From Nannocystis sp. RBIL2 (lineage in GTDB: Bacteria; Myxococcota_A; Polyangia; Nannocystales; Nannocystaceae), in NCBI RefSeq assembly GCF_026626745.1, contig NZ_JAPNJW010000002.1:2504151-2568150 (forward strand): DNA of 64,000 nt, read 5' to 3'. The stretch's first letter is position 1. Each line of letters starts with the position of its first letter. Below, in pieces: positions 43,624-52,943 of the stretch. The notes beneath the pieces are model-generated. The model saw only the letters and a program-made list of their open reading frames with translations, ran no database searches and was not told the DNA's origin. Made by a program: the position numbers and the translations under genes.

Positions 43624-45738
43624 ATGCATAATTTCCGCCTCGACTTCGTGGCTCTGGCGTCGTGTGCCGTGTTGCTCGCGGCTTGCGGCGACGACCAGCC
43701 GTCTTCGTCCTTCGATCCGACCTCGCAAGTCACGACCGCGAACAACCCGACCACCAACCAGGTCTCGTCGACCAGCGGACCGCAGGACACCGATCCGACG
43801 ACCACGATGACGCCGACCGAGCCGGGCACCAGCTCGGTCGCCACCGAGACGGGCAGCACCGACACCACCGGCACCCCCGAGACCACCACGGACCCGGGCA
43901 CCACCACCGTCGACACCACCGGCCCCGACCCGAGCACCACCTCGACCACCGACCCCGGCACCTCGACGACGATGGCGATGCCGTGCGAGGAGGCGAACTG
44001 TCCCATGGGACAGTTCTGCGATCCCAACGGCAACGGGTGCGTCCCCGGCTGCAACGACGACACCGACTGCAACGCCCCGACCAAGTGCGACGTCGGCAGC
44101 AACACCTGCAAGGGCTGCCTCGGCGACGGCGACTGTCCGCTCGGCACCGTGTGCGACGCCGGCGAGTGCATGCCCGGCTGCAACGACATGCAGCCGTGTC
44201 AGGACGGCCTGGCCTGCTGCAGCAACAGCTGCGTCGACCTGCTGGTCGACACCGCCAACTGTCAGGCCTGCGGCAACGCCTGCCCGGTGCCGCCCAACGG
44301 CAACGCCGCGTGCGTCATGGCCCAGTGCGGCCTCGCGTCGTGCAAGGCGCCGTGGAACGACTGCGACAAGGACCCGGGCAACGGCTGTGAGAACCAGGGC
44401 CCGTGCCAGTGCGACCCGGGCACGCAGACCGCCTGTTACACCGGTCCCGACGGGACCCAGGGCGTCGGCATCTGCAAGCAGGGCACGCAGACCTGCAACC
44501 CGCAGGGTACCGGCTACGGCCCGTGCACGGGCGAGGTCACCCCCAACCCGACCGAGATCTGCAGCAACGGCCTCGACGACAACTGCAACAATCAGGTCGA
44601 CGAAGACGCCGACGCCGACGCCGACGGCTACACCGTGTGCGGCGGCGACTGCTGCGACGAGGTCGGCCCCAGCTGCCTCAACCCGGCGCTCGTCAACCCG
44701 GGCGCGTTCGAGGTCGGCGGCAACATGGTCGACGACGACTGCGACGGCACCAAGGACAACCCGGTCCCTTCGTGCGACGCCAACCTGGCCAGCAACTCGT
44801 CGAACGCCCTCGACTACGCCAAGGCGATCGACCTCTGCCAGACCACGACCGAGAACCCGCCGCAGAACCAGAAGAAGTGGGGCGTCATCTCCGGCACCCT
44901 CACCCGCGCCGACGGCGTCGGCGCCATCGACTCGCAGGCCAAGTCGATCCGCCCCGGCTTCGGCACCAACGTCCTGCCGCAGCAGAACGCGCGCCTGGCG
45001 ATCCTGTCGACCGGCAACGCCGCCGACCAGAACGACGCCAATCCGCCCTACGCCGACTTTCAGCCGGGCAAGATCAACGGCGCCAACAGCAGCGCCCCGG
45101 CCGACTGGTTGGCCGCCAACGGCGGTCAGTTCCCCAACGCGCCCGGCTGCCCCGGCGCCCAGAGCAACGGCGCCAACGACAGCGCGATGCTCAAGCTGCG
45201 GATCCGCGTGCCGACCAACGCCAAGTCGTTCAACGTGCAGATGTACTTCTACTCGGCCGAATGGCCCGAGTACGTGTGCACTGCCTTCAACGACCTGTTC
45301 GTCAGCCTGGTCAACTCGACCGCCGCCGGCAACCCGGCCGACAAGAACATCGCCATCTACAACGCCCCGAACAACCAGAAGTACCCGGTCGGCGTCAACA
45401 TCGCCAAGGCGGCGCCCGGCCTGTTCACGCAGTGCCAGAACGGCCAGGTCGGCTGCTACGGCGTCCCGTTCAACTACAACAACTGCACCGGCACGCAGGG
45501 CATCACCGGCACCGGCTTCCAGGCCGATGCCGGCTTCGATTACTGCCAGGAGGGCAACTACCACACCGGCGGCGCGACCGGCTGGCTCAAGATGTCGGGC
45601 AACGTCAAGGGCGGCGAGGTGATGGAGATCCGCTTCGCCATCTGGGACACCGCCGACGGTCAGTGGGACTCGCTGGTCCTCCTCGACGACTGGGTCTGGT
45701 CGGTCCAGGCCTCGCAGCCGGGCGTCCAGCCCAACTGA
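43624..45738 (+). CDS. Choice-of-anchor-L-like surface lipoprotein with metal-binding motif
   Basis: A 704-residue lipoprotein. Signal with AVLLAAC (Cys 20), Thr/Ser linker of about 95 residues, then a long cysteine-rich region with EGF-like pairs (CNAPTKCDVGSNTCKGC, CQDGLACCSNSC, CQACGNACPVPPNG). A MYXO-type putative metal-binding motif follows (EICSNGLDDNCNNQVDED). The last 270 residues (LARADGVGA-like start, KSFNVQMYFYSAEWPEYVC, FNDLFVSLVNS, GWLKMSGNVKGGE) match a choice-of-anchor L-like domain. Such proteins are cell-surface or spore-coat components in myxobacteria. A TGTCC/GGACA unit is translated as CPMGQFC. Confidence 0.85.
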   Translation: MHNFRLDFVALASCAVLLAACGDDQPSSSFDPTSQVTTANNPTTNQVSSTSGPQDTDPTTTMTPTEPGTSSVATETGSTDTTGTPETTTDPGTTTVDTTGPDPSTTSTTDPGTSTTMAMPCEEANCPMGQFCDPNGNGCVPGCNDDTDCNAPTKCDVGSNTCKGCLGDGDCPLGTVCDAGECMPGCNDMQPCQDGLACCSNSCVDLLVDTANCQACGNACPVPPNGNAACVMAQCGLASCKAPWNDCDKDPGNGCENQGPCQCDPGTQTACYTGPDGTQGVGICKQGTQTCNPQGTGYGPCTGEVTPNPTEICSNGLDDNCNNQVDEDADADADGYTVCGGDCCDEVGPSCLNPALVNPGAFEVGGNMVDDDCDGTKDNPVPSCDANLASNSSNALDYAKAIDLCQTTTENPPQNQKKWGVISGTLTRADGVGAIDSQAKSIRPGFGTNVLPQQNARLAILSTGNAADQNDANPPYADFQPGKINGANSSAPADWLAANGGQFPNAPGCPGAQSNGANDSAMLKLRIRVPTNAKSFNVQMYFYSAEWPEYVCTAFNDLFVSLVNSTAAGNPADKNIAIYNAPNNQKYPVGVNIAKAAPGLFTQCQNGQVGCYGVPFNYNNCTGTQGITGTGFQADAGFDYCQEGNYHTGGATGWLKMSGNVKGGEVMEIRFAIWDTADGQWDSLVLLDDWVWSVQASQPGVQPN
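43997..44014. repeat. CATGTCC-type pair inside surface lipoprotein gene
   Basis: ACTGTCCCATGGGA at 43997 followed 14 bases later by CAGT. Stem CTGTCC/GGACAG with a CATG loop; translated as NCPMGQFCDP at the border of the Thr-rich linker and the cysteine-rich region. Confidence 0.55.
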
Positions 45739-45787
45739 GCCGGCCCGGCTCGACAGCTTCGGCGATCGGGCGTACGTTCCGCTCGCC

Positions 45788-46564
45788 GTGCCCGTCCTGT
45801 CACGTGTCACGATCCTGGGCGCCGGCCGCGTCGGCGGCGCCCTCGCCGCGCGCAGCCCGATCCCCGTCGCCCTCGTCACCCGCGAGAGCGGCTGGGAGGC
45901 CCTGGACGGCCCCGTCGGCGAGCCCGTCGTCGTCGCCGTCGACAACGCCGGCCTCGACGCCGCGCTCGCCCGCGTCCCGGCCGCGCGCCGGCCCGACCTG
46001 GTGTTCGTGCAGAACGGGGTCCTGGAGCCCTGGCTGTTCGGACATGGCCTTCAGGACAGCACCCGCGCCCTGCTCTACTTCGCCGTGCCGCGCCGCGGCG
46101 CCGCGATCGAGCCCGGCGGCACCAGCGTGTTGACCGGCCCGCACGCCGAGTCGCTGGCGACCTGGCTGCGCGCGATGGACCTGCCGGTCGAGGTCGTCGC
46201 CCGCGACGCCTTCGCCGCCGCCATGCTCGAGAAGCTGATCTGGAACTGCGCGTTCGGCCTCCTGTGCCAGCGCTTCGAATGCAGCGTCGGCGAGGTGCTG
46301 GACCGCCACGGCGAGCTCATGGGCGCCCTCGTCCACGAGTTCCTGGCCGTCGGTCGCGCCGCCCTCGGCGTCGACGTCGACGCCCCTCCGCTGCTGCAGC
46401 GCCTGCGCGCCTACTCGCGCGCGATCGCCTCGTACCGCGGCGCCGTCAAGGACTGGCCGTGGCGCAACGGCTGGTTCGTCACCGCCGCGGCCGCGCACCA
46501 GGTCCCGACGCCGACCCACATCACCCTGTTGCGCGAGGCCGGCGCGCTGCCGGCGACGACCTGA
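45788..46564 (+). CDS. Ketopantoate reductase-like oxidoreductase
   Basis: A 258-residue Rossmann-fold enzyme related to 2-dehydropantoate 2-reductase (PanE/ApbA), which reduces ketopantoate with NADPH. The nucleotide loop is VTILGAGRVGGALA near 7-20, FVQNGV and LLYFAVPRRG mark the middle, and the helical C-terminal domain has EKLIWNCAFGLLC with the conserved Lys and Asn. The length is short for the family (about 290-310). GTG 45788 is used. A repeat unit is translated as FGHGLQDSTR near residue 87. The substrate could be another 2-oxo acid. Confidence 0.82.
   Translation: MPVLSRVTILGAGRVGGALAARSPIPVALVTRESGWEALDGPVGEPVVVAVDNAGLDAALARVPAARRPDLVFVQNGVLEPWLFGHGLQDSTRALLYFAVPRRGAAIEPGGTSVLTGPHAESLATWLRAMDLPVEVVARDAFAAAMLEKLIWNCAFGLLCQRFECSVGEVLDRHGELMGALVHEFLAVGRAALGVDVDAPPLLQRLRAYSRAIASYRGAVKDWPWRNGWFVTAAAAHQVPTPTHITLLREAGALPATT
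46043..46060. repeat. CATGTCC-type pair inside reductase gene
   Basis: CATGGCCTTCAGGA at 46043 followed 14 bases later by CAGC, read as GHGLQDS in a surface loop of the ketopantoate-reductase-like protein. Confidence 0.6.
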
Positions 46565-46681
46565 CCCGAAGGACAGGCGATTCGCCGCCGCGAGCGGCAG
46601 CGGCGCCCCCGCGCGCCTGTCTTTCCGGCCACCTCGTCCGAGCGATCGGCCTGCCCGGCGGGACATGTTTTAAAAGACATC
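46560..46681. repeat. CATGTCC runs in convergent gap
   Basis: Three short runs with 14-base steps: 46560 (CCTG, includes the TGA stop of the reductase) to 46574 (CAGG); 46616 (CCTG) to 46630 (CACC); 46650 (CCTG), 46664 (CATG), 46678 (CATC). They lie between convergent genes ending at 46564 and 46707, and the first run contains the stop codon. Confidence 0.82.
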
Positions 46682-46706
46682 TGATTCTTGGCTGACAGGC
46701 CCGCGC

Positions 46707-47267
46707 TCAGCGGAACAGCCCCGAGCGCGGCGAGCTCAGCGCGCGCTCGAATTCCGCCAGGGCGGCCTCCAGGCGGCCCCGCAGGACCGAATCGGGGATC
46801 GCCGAGCCCGCGCGGGCGGCCGCGATCTCGCGCACCGCTTGCAACGAGGCGCCGCACGCCTCGAGCACCGCGCGGACCTCGGGGCCGGCGCGGTCGACCT
46901 CGCCGGCGAGCTCCCAGGCCCGCTGCAGCGCCTCGTCGAAGCGCAGGGCGTCGAGCTGGCCGCGGATCGTCGCCGCCTCGCGCACCAGCAGCGCGCCCGC
47001 GGGCGGGAGGTGGTCGAGGCGGCGCTCGGCCGGGGGCAGCGCCTTCACCACCGGCACTGCGCCGAGGATCCGCCCCAGCACCGGCGAGGTGAGCCCGCCG
47101 CACAAGAACCATAGACCCGAGAGGATCAACGGACCGGCGTCGGCAGTGTCGCCCTCGATCCCGGGGATCTCCAGCGCGTGCAGCACCAGCGACGGCAACG
47201 CGCTGACGATCGACCACAACGAGGCGACCGCGAACGTGCGCAGCGGCTCGCGTCCGTCGTCATCCAT
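46707..47267 (-). CDS. Membrane protein with helical tail
   Basis: A 186-residue protein of unknown function. Two hydrophobic helices near the start (TFAVASLWSIVSALPSLVLHAL and PLILSGLWFLCGGLTSPVLGRILGAV) are followed by about 100 residues of Ala/Leu/Arg/Glu-rich helix likely to form a coiled coil in the cytoplasm (VREAATIRGQLDALRFDEALQ, SVLRGRLEAALAEFERAL). ATG 47267 is used. It lies 160 bases from the stop of the tandem-kinase gene; I see no shared operon signal. Confidence 0.72.
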   Translation of the reverse strand: MDDDGREPLRTFAVASLWSIVSALPSLVLHALEIPGIEGDTADAGPLILSGLWFLCGGLTSPVLGRILGAVPVVKALPPAERRLDHLPPAGALLVREAATIRGQLDALRFDEALQRAWELAGEVDRAGPEVRAVLEACGASLQAVREIAAARAGSAIPDSVLRGRLEAALAEFERALSSPRSGLFR

Positions 47268-47428
47268 GCCCTCGCTTCAACGCCGGCCGGCGCTCGCCGT
47301 TCTGCTCCGGCGACGCTCCGCGAGGCCGTCTGCATGCGCGCGTCGGAGCATCGACGACATCGGCCCCGCGGAGCGCCGTCATCGATCGCCCTCACCGCGC
47401 CTCCGGTGGTTCAGCTCGCTGTCGCGGC

Positions 47429-49672
47429 TCAACCTCCGAGGTCGATCGTCAGCGCGTGGCGCACCGGCGCCCCCGTGAACCGCAGCGACGCGACCGCCTC
47501 GCGGATGCAGCGGTCGAGCGGGTGATCGTCGTCGACCGACAGGTGCTGGACCTCGAGCAGCCGCGTCGGCCCGCCGACCTCGAGCGCCAGCACCAGCCGC
47601 CGCGGCGCCCCCGGACAGGCGCGCAGGCGCGGCGCCAGGGCCTCGACCGCGGCGACCACCTCGGCCCGGGTCGGCGCCGGCGCCGGCGCCTCGCCGCGCG
47701 GCGCCTCGACCTGCGGGACGACCTTCGCCGGCGCCGGCGCGCTGCCGCTCGCCGGCGCCTCCGAATCTGTCCGTGAGGACATGGCGAAAAAGCCAGCCAC
47801 CGCGACCGCCGAGAGCGCCAGCCCCAGCGCCCAGCCCAGCCCGCGCCCGCGCGGCCGCGGGGCTGCCCCTGAGGACATGTCCTTCCAGGCAGCCGCTGTC
47901 ACACTGACCGGCGCCGCCGCGCGCGGGCGCGAGCCGGTCGAGGCCGCGGCCGGCGGGGCCGCTCGTTCGCCGCGATCGCTGTGGAGGCTGCGCAGCGCGT
48001 CGTGCTCGGCCCGCAGCAGCTCGAGCAGCGCGGTCATCGACGCGACCCGCAGCGCGGGGTCCTGGGCGAGGATGTCCTGAAAGTCAGCCGCGAGGAACGT
48101 GTCCTCGAGCTGCGGCGCGGCGCGGACCACGTGCTCGCGCAGGCGGGCCGCGCCCTCGCCGGGCTCGGCGGCCAGCAGCTCGCGGATCACCGCGTTGGGC
48201 ATCTGCGCCCCGGTGATCAGCATGAACAGCACCGCGCCGAGCGAGTAGACGTCGCTGCGCTCCGACTTGGCGCCGCCGCGGAACAGCTCGGGCGCGGCGA
48301 AGCCGGGGTGACCGTACGCGCGGCCGTCGTCGCCGCGGTGGCGCGGCGCGGGCGCGTAGCGCTGGTCGGTGCGGGCGTAGAACGCGTCGAGGAAGCGGCA
48401 CTCGCTGAGGTCGATGATGCGCGGCCGCGGCGGCAGGCTGCGCTCGAGCATCAGGTTGGTGAAGCTGATGTCGCCGTGGAGGATCCCGCGGGCATGCGCG
48501 TCCTGCAGCGCCTCGGCCAGCTCGATCACCAGCTCGACCGCGGCCAGCGGCTCCATCGGCCCGCGCTGGATCGTGCGCGCCAGCGGCTCGCCGTCGATCA
48601 GCTCCTCGACCAGGTACCACGAGCCGTCGTCGTCGTAGTCGCACTCGTAGATCCGCGGGAAGGCGCGGTGGGTCAGCTTGTCGAGCGCCATCGCCTCGCG
48701 GCACAGGTCGGCCAGCACCGGCGTGCGGGCCAACCTGCGCGGCAAGATCTTGACCGCGACGTCGCGCCCGAGGACGTGGTGATGCGCGCGCCACGTCTGC
48801 CCGCACTTGCCCTGCCCGAGCAGCGTGCGCAGCTCGAGCCGGCGCGCGAACAGCCGCGGCGGCGCCGAGGCGCTGCAGCTGACGTCGCCGGCGTCGCTGC
48901 AGGTCGGCTGCCCCAGCGGCGCCGGCGCGAGGTCGGGCGCCGGCGGCCATGCTTGCGGCTCGGGCCGCAGCACCGGCTGCGTCGCCGCCAGCTTGTGCGG
49001 CCACACCTCCATGCCCGCGGCCAGCCACGCTGCGCGCAGCTCGTCGGCGCGGAGCTGCGGGTGACCGGCGACGTCGGCCGCCAGCTCGAGCACGCGTCGC
49101 AGCGGCTCCGGCACCGGCTCGCCCAGGTCGTCGCGGTCCATCAGCGCCTTCAAGGTGCGCCCGAGCTGGGCCAGGTCGGCGCGCGGCGAGCGGTCGTTGG
49201 CGGTGTCGTCGTCGGCGCGCGGCGCAGTGAGCAGGCGGGCGACACCCGCGTCGCTCCAGCGGATGTTGCGGGCGGTGACCGCCCCGTGGCACAGGCCGTG
49301 CTCGTGCAGGCACATCAGCGCCTCGGCGATCTGCAGCCCGACCTGCCACGACGTGTCGATCGCCAGCGGCCCTTGCGTCCACCGCTGCGCCAGCGACATC
49401 CCGCCCTCGTCCTCGCGGACGAAGTACGGGTGGCCGTCACCGCCGACCCCGTGATCGACGACCGCGGCGATGTACGCGTGGCGCAGCGCCGCCAGCAGCT
49501 TGGCCTCGCGGCCGAACCGCTCGGCCGCCGCCGCCGGCAGCGCGTGCTGTAGCGACACCAGCTGCACCCGCGTCCGCTCGCGCTGGTCGTGCGCCACGTA
49601 CACGCTGCGCCCGGGCTCCTCGTCGATCCGCTCGACCAGGCGGAACCGCGGCGACTCGGGCCCGACGGACAT
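47429..49672 (-). CDS. Tandem-kinase transmembrane protein with AgmX-like C-terminus
   Basis: A 747-residue membrane protein with two kinase-fold domains. The first (about 10-215) is a pseudokinase: the HRD motif is HGAVTARN (129-136) and no DFG is seen. The second (about 280-560) keeps a glycine loop LLGQGKCGQTWRA, Lys 308 (VAVKIL), HGDISFTN (399-406, Asp and Asn kept but Arg missing), DLS (421) instead of DFG and APE near 460. A helix at about 605-625 (LGWALGLALSAVAVAGFFAM) crosses the membrane. The last 70 residues (RLRACPGAPRRLVLALEVGG ... LDRCIREAVASLRF) resemble the AgmX/PglI C-terminal domain of gliding-related proteins. Activity of the second domain is uncertain. Confidence 0.85.
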   Translation of the reverse strand: MSVGPESPRFRLVERIDEEPGRSVYVAHDQRERTRVQLVSLQHALPAAAAERFGREAKLLAALRHAYIAAVVDHGVGGDGHPYFVREDEGGMSLAQRWTQGPLAIDTSWQVGLQIAEALMCLHEHGLCHGAVTARNIRWSDAGVARLLTAPRADDDTANDRSPRADLAQLGRTLKALMDRDDLGEPVPEPLRRVLELAADVAGHPQLRADELRAAWLAAGMEVWPHKLAATQPVLRPEPQAWPPAPDLAPAPLGQPTCSDAGDVSCSASAPPRLFARRLELRTLLGQGKCGQTWRAHHHVLGRDVAVKILPRRLARTPVLADLCREAMALDKLTHRAFPRIYECDYDDDGSWYLVEELIDGEPLARTIQRGPMEPLAAVELVIELAEALQDAHARGILHGDISFTNLMLERSLPPRPRIIDLSECRFLDAFYARTDQRYAPAPRHRGDDGRAYGHPGFAAPELFRGGAKSERSDVYSLGAVLFMLITGAQMPNAVIRELLAAEPGEGAARLREHVVRAAPQLEDTFLAADFQDILAQDPALRVASMTALLELLRAEHDALRSLHSDRGERAAPPAAASTGSRPRAAAPVSVTAAAWKDMSSGAAPRPRGRGLGWALGLALSAVAVAGFFAMSSRTDSEAPASGSAPAPAKVVPQVEAPRGEAPAPAPTRAEVVAAVEALAPRLRACPGAPRRLVLALEVGGPTRLLEVQHLSVDDDHPLDRCIREAVASLRFTGAPVRHALTIDLGG
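47766..47893. repeat. CATGTCC runs in the kinase juxtamembrane region
   Basis: Two runs with 14-base steps: 47766 (TCTG), 47780 (CATG), 47794 (CAGC); and 47862 (GCTG), 47876 (CATG), 47890 (CAGC). They lie on both sides of the membrane helix of the tandem kinase and are translated as AMSSRTDSEAPA and WKDMSSGAAP. A further pair at 48072 (GATG, CAGC 48086) is read as FQDILAQ inside the second kinase domain. Confidence 0.75.
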
Positions 49673-49777
49673 CTCCCGGGAGCGTGCCTCGTCAGCCACG
49701 CGAACGCAATTGCCGGCGCGCGTCACCCGCGACGCGGCGGCTCGCGCTGGGCCCGGTTGTGGTATGGATACGGGGCG

Positions 49778-50743
49778 ATGAATCCTTGCCTGTGCATCGT
49801 CCTCGCCGCCGGCATCGCGGTGGGTCCGGTCCCCGCGGCGCCGCCATCGACGTTCGGGCAGCTCGAGCGGCACATGCAGGAGCTCGTCGAGCAGGAGCGG
49901 TTCGAGGAGCTCGCGCGTGACGGCGAGACGGCGTTCGCTCGCGCCGACCTGGAGCCGTGGCAGCGCCGCGAGCTCGCCTTCTACGCCCTGCGCGGCTACC
50001 ACCGGGTGTTCGCCGTCACCGGTCAGGCCGCGGGCCTGTGTCGGGCCCGCAACCTCCTGCGTCGCGTCGAGCGCGAGGTCGGCTTCGGCGATGCGAAGGC
50101 CGTCGCCACGCGCCTGCGCGACGTCACCGAGTCCGGCCTGGCCAAACAGAGGCCGAAGGACCCCTGCAGCAAGCCGCGGGCGACCGCCAATGTACCTACA
50201 CCGACCCCGGCCGAGCTGTTGCCGGTGGTGCAGCGCAAGCAGCCCGTCGCGCCGCCGCCGGCCGACGACTCGCAACCTGCGCTGCTCGACGTCTCGCGCC
50301 ACCGACCCGCGCCCTCCGCCACGCCGCCGGCCGCGGCCGAGCCGGCCCCCGCCGCCCCGCCGGCGACCGACCCCGCCGCGGAGGTCCGCTCGCGCAACCG
50401 CGTCATCGCCGGCAGCCTGCTGCTGGTCCTCGGCGTCGGCCTCGGCGTCGGCGCCGGCGCAGCGCTGTGGCGCCGCAGCGAGGCGAACGGCGAGATCATC
50501 GAGATCGACCGGCGCGTCAACGCCGAGCTGCGGCTGATCACCCCGGAGGAGTTCGACCGGGCCATGCACCTCGCGAACGTCTATCGCACCCTCACCCCGG
50601 TGGCCGGCATCACCGGAGCGGCCGCCGGCATCGCCACGGTCGCCGGCGTCGTCCTGCTGGCGACGCGGAACCGCGGACGCACCATCGCCCGCGTCTCGGC
50701 CACCCCGTGGTCGGCGATGCTGACCCTCTCGGGCCGCTTCTGA
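49778..50743 (+). CDS. Exported protein with C-terminal membrane helices
   Basis: A 321-residue protein of unknown function. Signal peptide CLCIVLAAGIAVGPVPAAP, a helical region with FGQLERHMQELVEQERFEELARDGETAFARADLEP-type TPR-like helices, a Pro/Ala-rich linker and two hydrophobic helices (VIAGSLLLVLGVGLGVGAGAALW, VAGITGAAAGIATVAGVVLLAT). It ends in SAMLTLSGRF, a strand-like end also seen in the 22179-23204 protein. It is divergent from the tandem-kinase gene with a 105-base gap, so the two may be co-regulated. ATG 49778 is used. Confidence 0.78.
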   Translation: MNPCLCIVLAAGIAVGPVPAAPPSTFGQLERHMQELVEQERFEELARDGETAFARADLEPWQRRELAFYALRGYHRVFAVTGQAAGLCRARNLLRRVEREVGFGDAKAVATRLRDVTESGLAKQRPKDPCSKPRATANVPTPTPAELLPVVQRKQPVAPPPADDSQPALLDVSRHRPAPSATPPAAAEPAPAAPPATDPAAEVRSRNRVIAGSLLLVLGVGLGVGAGAALWRRSEANGEIIEIDRRVNAELRLITPEEFDRAMHLANVYRTLTPVAGITGAAAGIATVAGVVLLATRNRGRTIARVSATPWSAMLTLSGRF

Positions 50744-51271
50744 GCGCTGCTCGGCCGCGCAGCCGCCCATGGGTGCAGACAAAGGCCAATACGATCGATG
50801 GGGAGACCACGCTCGCGAACGCGGACAATGGCATGAGTCGCCCCACTTCGCGCTCGTGACATTGGCAGCACGACGTCGCAGGCGCAAAGGACATGTCCCT
50901 TCGGACAGCCAGTGCGCCGCCCGCGCTAATTCCCCCCACGGCCGCTCGGCGGCGCGCGCTCGTGACCCCCGCGTGTCCCCAGGATCCCCCGGCCGAGCAT
51001 TTCCGCGCCGCGCGAAATCATGACATGAGCGCCGGCGCGCGCGCGCCCGCGATGTCGAGACCGTGGCCTGCCACGAATTTGCCGGTCCGCTCGCCCGCGC
51101 GGGGCCGACATTGACAAGCCGCGGCCAATCGCCAGACCGCGCCAAATGGCGACGAACACGGGTCTGCCGGACAATGAGCGGTCGACGAACGCGTGTGCGG
51201 CCTCGAAGTCACGCACGTGTCGGCCCGCGAACTCGCCGGGCTCGGCTACCCTCTTGAGCGCGGACCCGGAG
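50744..51271. other. Intergenic region with one repeat pair
   Basis: About 530 bases between two plus-strand genes. A CATGTCC pair lies at 50891-50908 (CATG, then CAGC 14 bases later). Open frames here have no domain character. The end should contain the promoter of the lipoprotein gene at 51272. Confidence 0.6.
50891..50908. repeat. CATGTCC repeat pair
   Basis: CATGTCCCTTCGGA at 50891 then CAGC at 50905, one near-consensus unit with a TTCG-like centre, 148 bases past the stop of the exported protein. Confidence 0.7.
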
Positions 51272-52936
51272 ATGAAGCTGCGAGCCTCCCCCAGCCTCCC
51301 GGCCATCGTCGCGCTCGGCGTCGCGGCCTGCACGGTGCCCGGCGTCGGCAGCCTCACCTACGACCAGCCGCCGGAGACCGCGACTGCCGGGACCACCGGC
51401 GCCAGCGACGGCGCCCCGGCGACCACCGGCGAGCCGGCACCGACCACCGGCACCACCGGCGAGGCGCCGGGCACCAGCACGACGAGCAGCGGCCCCACGA
51501 GCGAGCCCGGCAGCACCACCGCCGACGACCCGTTCGCGCCGCCAGCGATCGTCAAGGGCAAGCTCGACGTCGACGTCTTGGTGAAGAACGAGCCGCTCGT
51601 CGTCACCATCGAGACCGCCAACGCCGAGGGCGTGCGCATGCGGGTCGACGGCGGGCCGGAGATCGAGCTCGTCCTCGACACAGAGGAGGAAAGCAACCTC
51701 TTCACCGGCCAGATCGTGATCTACACCGCGCTGGAAAACGACGACCCCCACTTCGCCACCTTCGTCGCCTGGCGCGGCGCCCTCGAGAGCGAGACGTATA
51801 AGCTGCCGTTCACGGTGGCCCTGCCGCCGGCGGGCAGCGAGCTGTTCTGGGAGGGCGACAGCACGATCGGCAAGGGCACCGTCGTCGCCCTCGCAGTCAC
51901 TCCGAAGCTCGAGCTCATCGAGCTCGGCACCTACTATCCCCAGGGACAGGCGCGCTGCTACCTGCGCCGGCGCGACCTCGGCGGCGCCTGGGGTCCGGAC
52001 GATCTGTTCGAGGTCAAGCCGGGCCTGCCGTGCAGCGCCATCGACCTCGTGGCCGACGACGACGGCGCGCTGCACGTCCTCGTCGACAAGCTCGAGGGCG
52101 GCGAGCTCCGCTGGTGGCTCGGCAAGTACGACGACGTGGCCGACACACCGACCCAAATCGGCACCGGCGTCGTCGGCGACGTCGCCCGCGCCCTCACCCT
52201 CGACCGCGACGACAATCGCGTCGCAGTGTGCGGCAACCGGCCCGACGGCGACCTCGTCCGCGCCGCAGTGTGGCTATTCACGCCCGGCGAACCCGGCAAG
52301 AACCTGTCCTACGATTATGTCCCGGAGAACGAGTTCCCCGATCCCATCGGCTTCGGCGAGACCCCCAACGATTGCGCCTTCCTCGCCCATCACCTGCTCG
52401 TGACCGGGGAGGTCAAGGGCCAGCACGACCAGGACAGCGTCACACGATCGCGGCATTTCCTGCTCGACGTCGACGCCGACGGCGAGAACCCCGAGTGGCG
52501 CATCGCGCCGCAAGACAGCGGCTCCCAGAGCGGCGGCCGCGTCCTGACGCTCGACCCCGGCGGACGGGCGATAAGCGCCGGCTACGCCTGCGGCGATCAG
52601 TGCGAACACCTCGCCGAGCTGCGGATGTTCACCGCCAGCAGCGACCAGGTCTGGCAGCGCTCGCTGGATCCGCTGCTCGCCGACCCGCGGGCGCTCGCCT
52701 GGCACCCTGCCGGCTACGTCGTGTTCGTCGCCGCCCGCGACGGTCAGCAGGGCTCGACCTCGTTCTTCGCCGAGGCGTGGTTCCCGCTGCAGGCCGCGCC
52801 GGTCTGGTCCTACGCCCATCAGGACGCGCTCGCCATCCACACGCCCACGTCCCTGGCGATCGGCCCCTACGGCCAGATCTACGTCGGCGGCACGACGGCG
52901 GGCGGTTACCCCGCCGTCGCCGTCATCGCCCCCTAG
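51272..52936 (+). CDS. Surface lipoprotein with beta-propeller-like body
   Basis: A 554-residue lipoprotein. ATG 51272 gives a signal with VALGVAAC (Cys near 18) and about 70 residues of Thr/Gly/Ser linker. The first globular part (VKNEPLVVTIETANAEGVRMRVDGG) looks like an Ig-like bacterial surface domain. The rest has regularly spaced aromatic/Gly-Asp turns (WEGDSTIGKG, DGALHVLVDKLEGGELRWWLGK, TLDRDDNRVAVCGNRPDGD, SLAIGPYGQIYVGGTT) like a propeller of SBBP/NHL type. It is convergent with the VWA-like gene with a gap of only 7 bases. Confidence 0.8.
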   Translation: MKLRASPSLPAIVALGVAACTVPGVGSLTYDQPPETATAGTTGASDGAPATTGEPAPTTGTTGEAPGTSTTSSGPTSEPGSTTADDPFAPPAIVKGKLDVDVLVKNEPLVVTIETANAEGVRMRVDGGPEIELVLDTEEESNLFTGQIVIYTALENDDPHFATFVAWRGALESETYKLPFTVALPPAGSELFWEGDSTIGKGTVVALAVTPKLELIELGTYYPQGQARCYLRRRDLGGAWGPDDLFEVKPGLPCSAIDLVADDDGALHVLVDKLEGGELRWWLGKYDDVADTPTQIGTGVVGDVARALTLDRDDNRVAVCGNRPDGDLVRAAVWLFTPGEPGKNLSYDYVPENEFPDPIGFGETPNDCAFLAHHLLVTGEVKGQHDQDSVTRSRHFLLDVDADGENPEWRIAPQDSGSQSGGRVLTLDPGGRAISAGYACGDQCEHLAELRMFTASSDQVWQRSLDPLLADPRALAWHPAGYVVFVAARDGQQGSTSFFAEAWFPLQAAPVWSYAHQDALAIHTPTSLAIGPYGQIYVGGTTAGGYPAVAVIAP

Positions 52937-52943
52937 CCTGCGC

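Noticed and set aside
41845..45945. A 1366-codon minus-strand frame across the VWA and choice-of-anchor-like genes
   Set aside because: Translation is Gly/Val/Arg-rich low complexity and covers several well-supported plus-strand genes.
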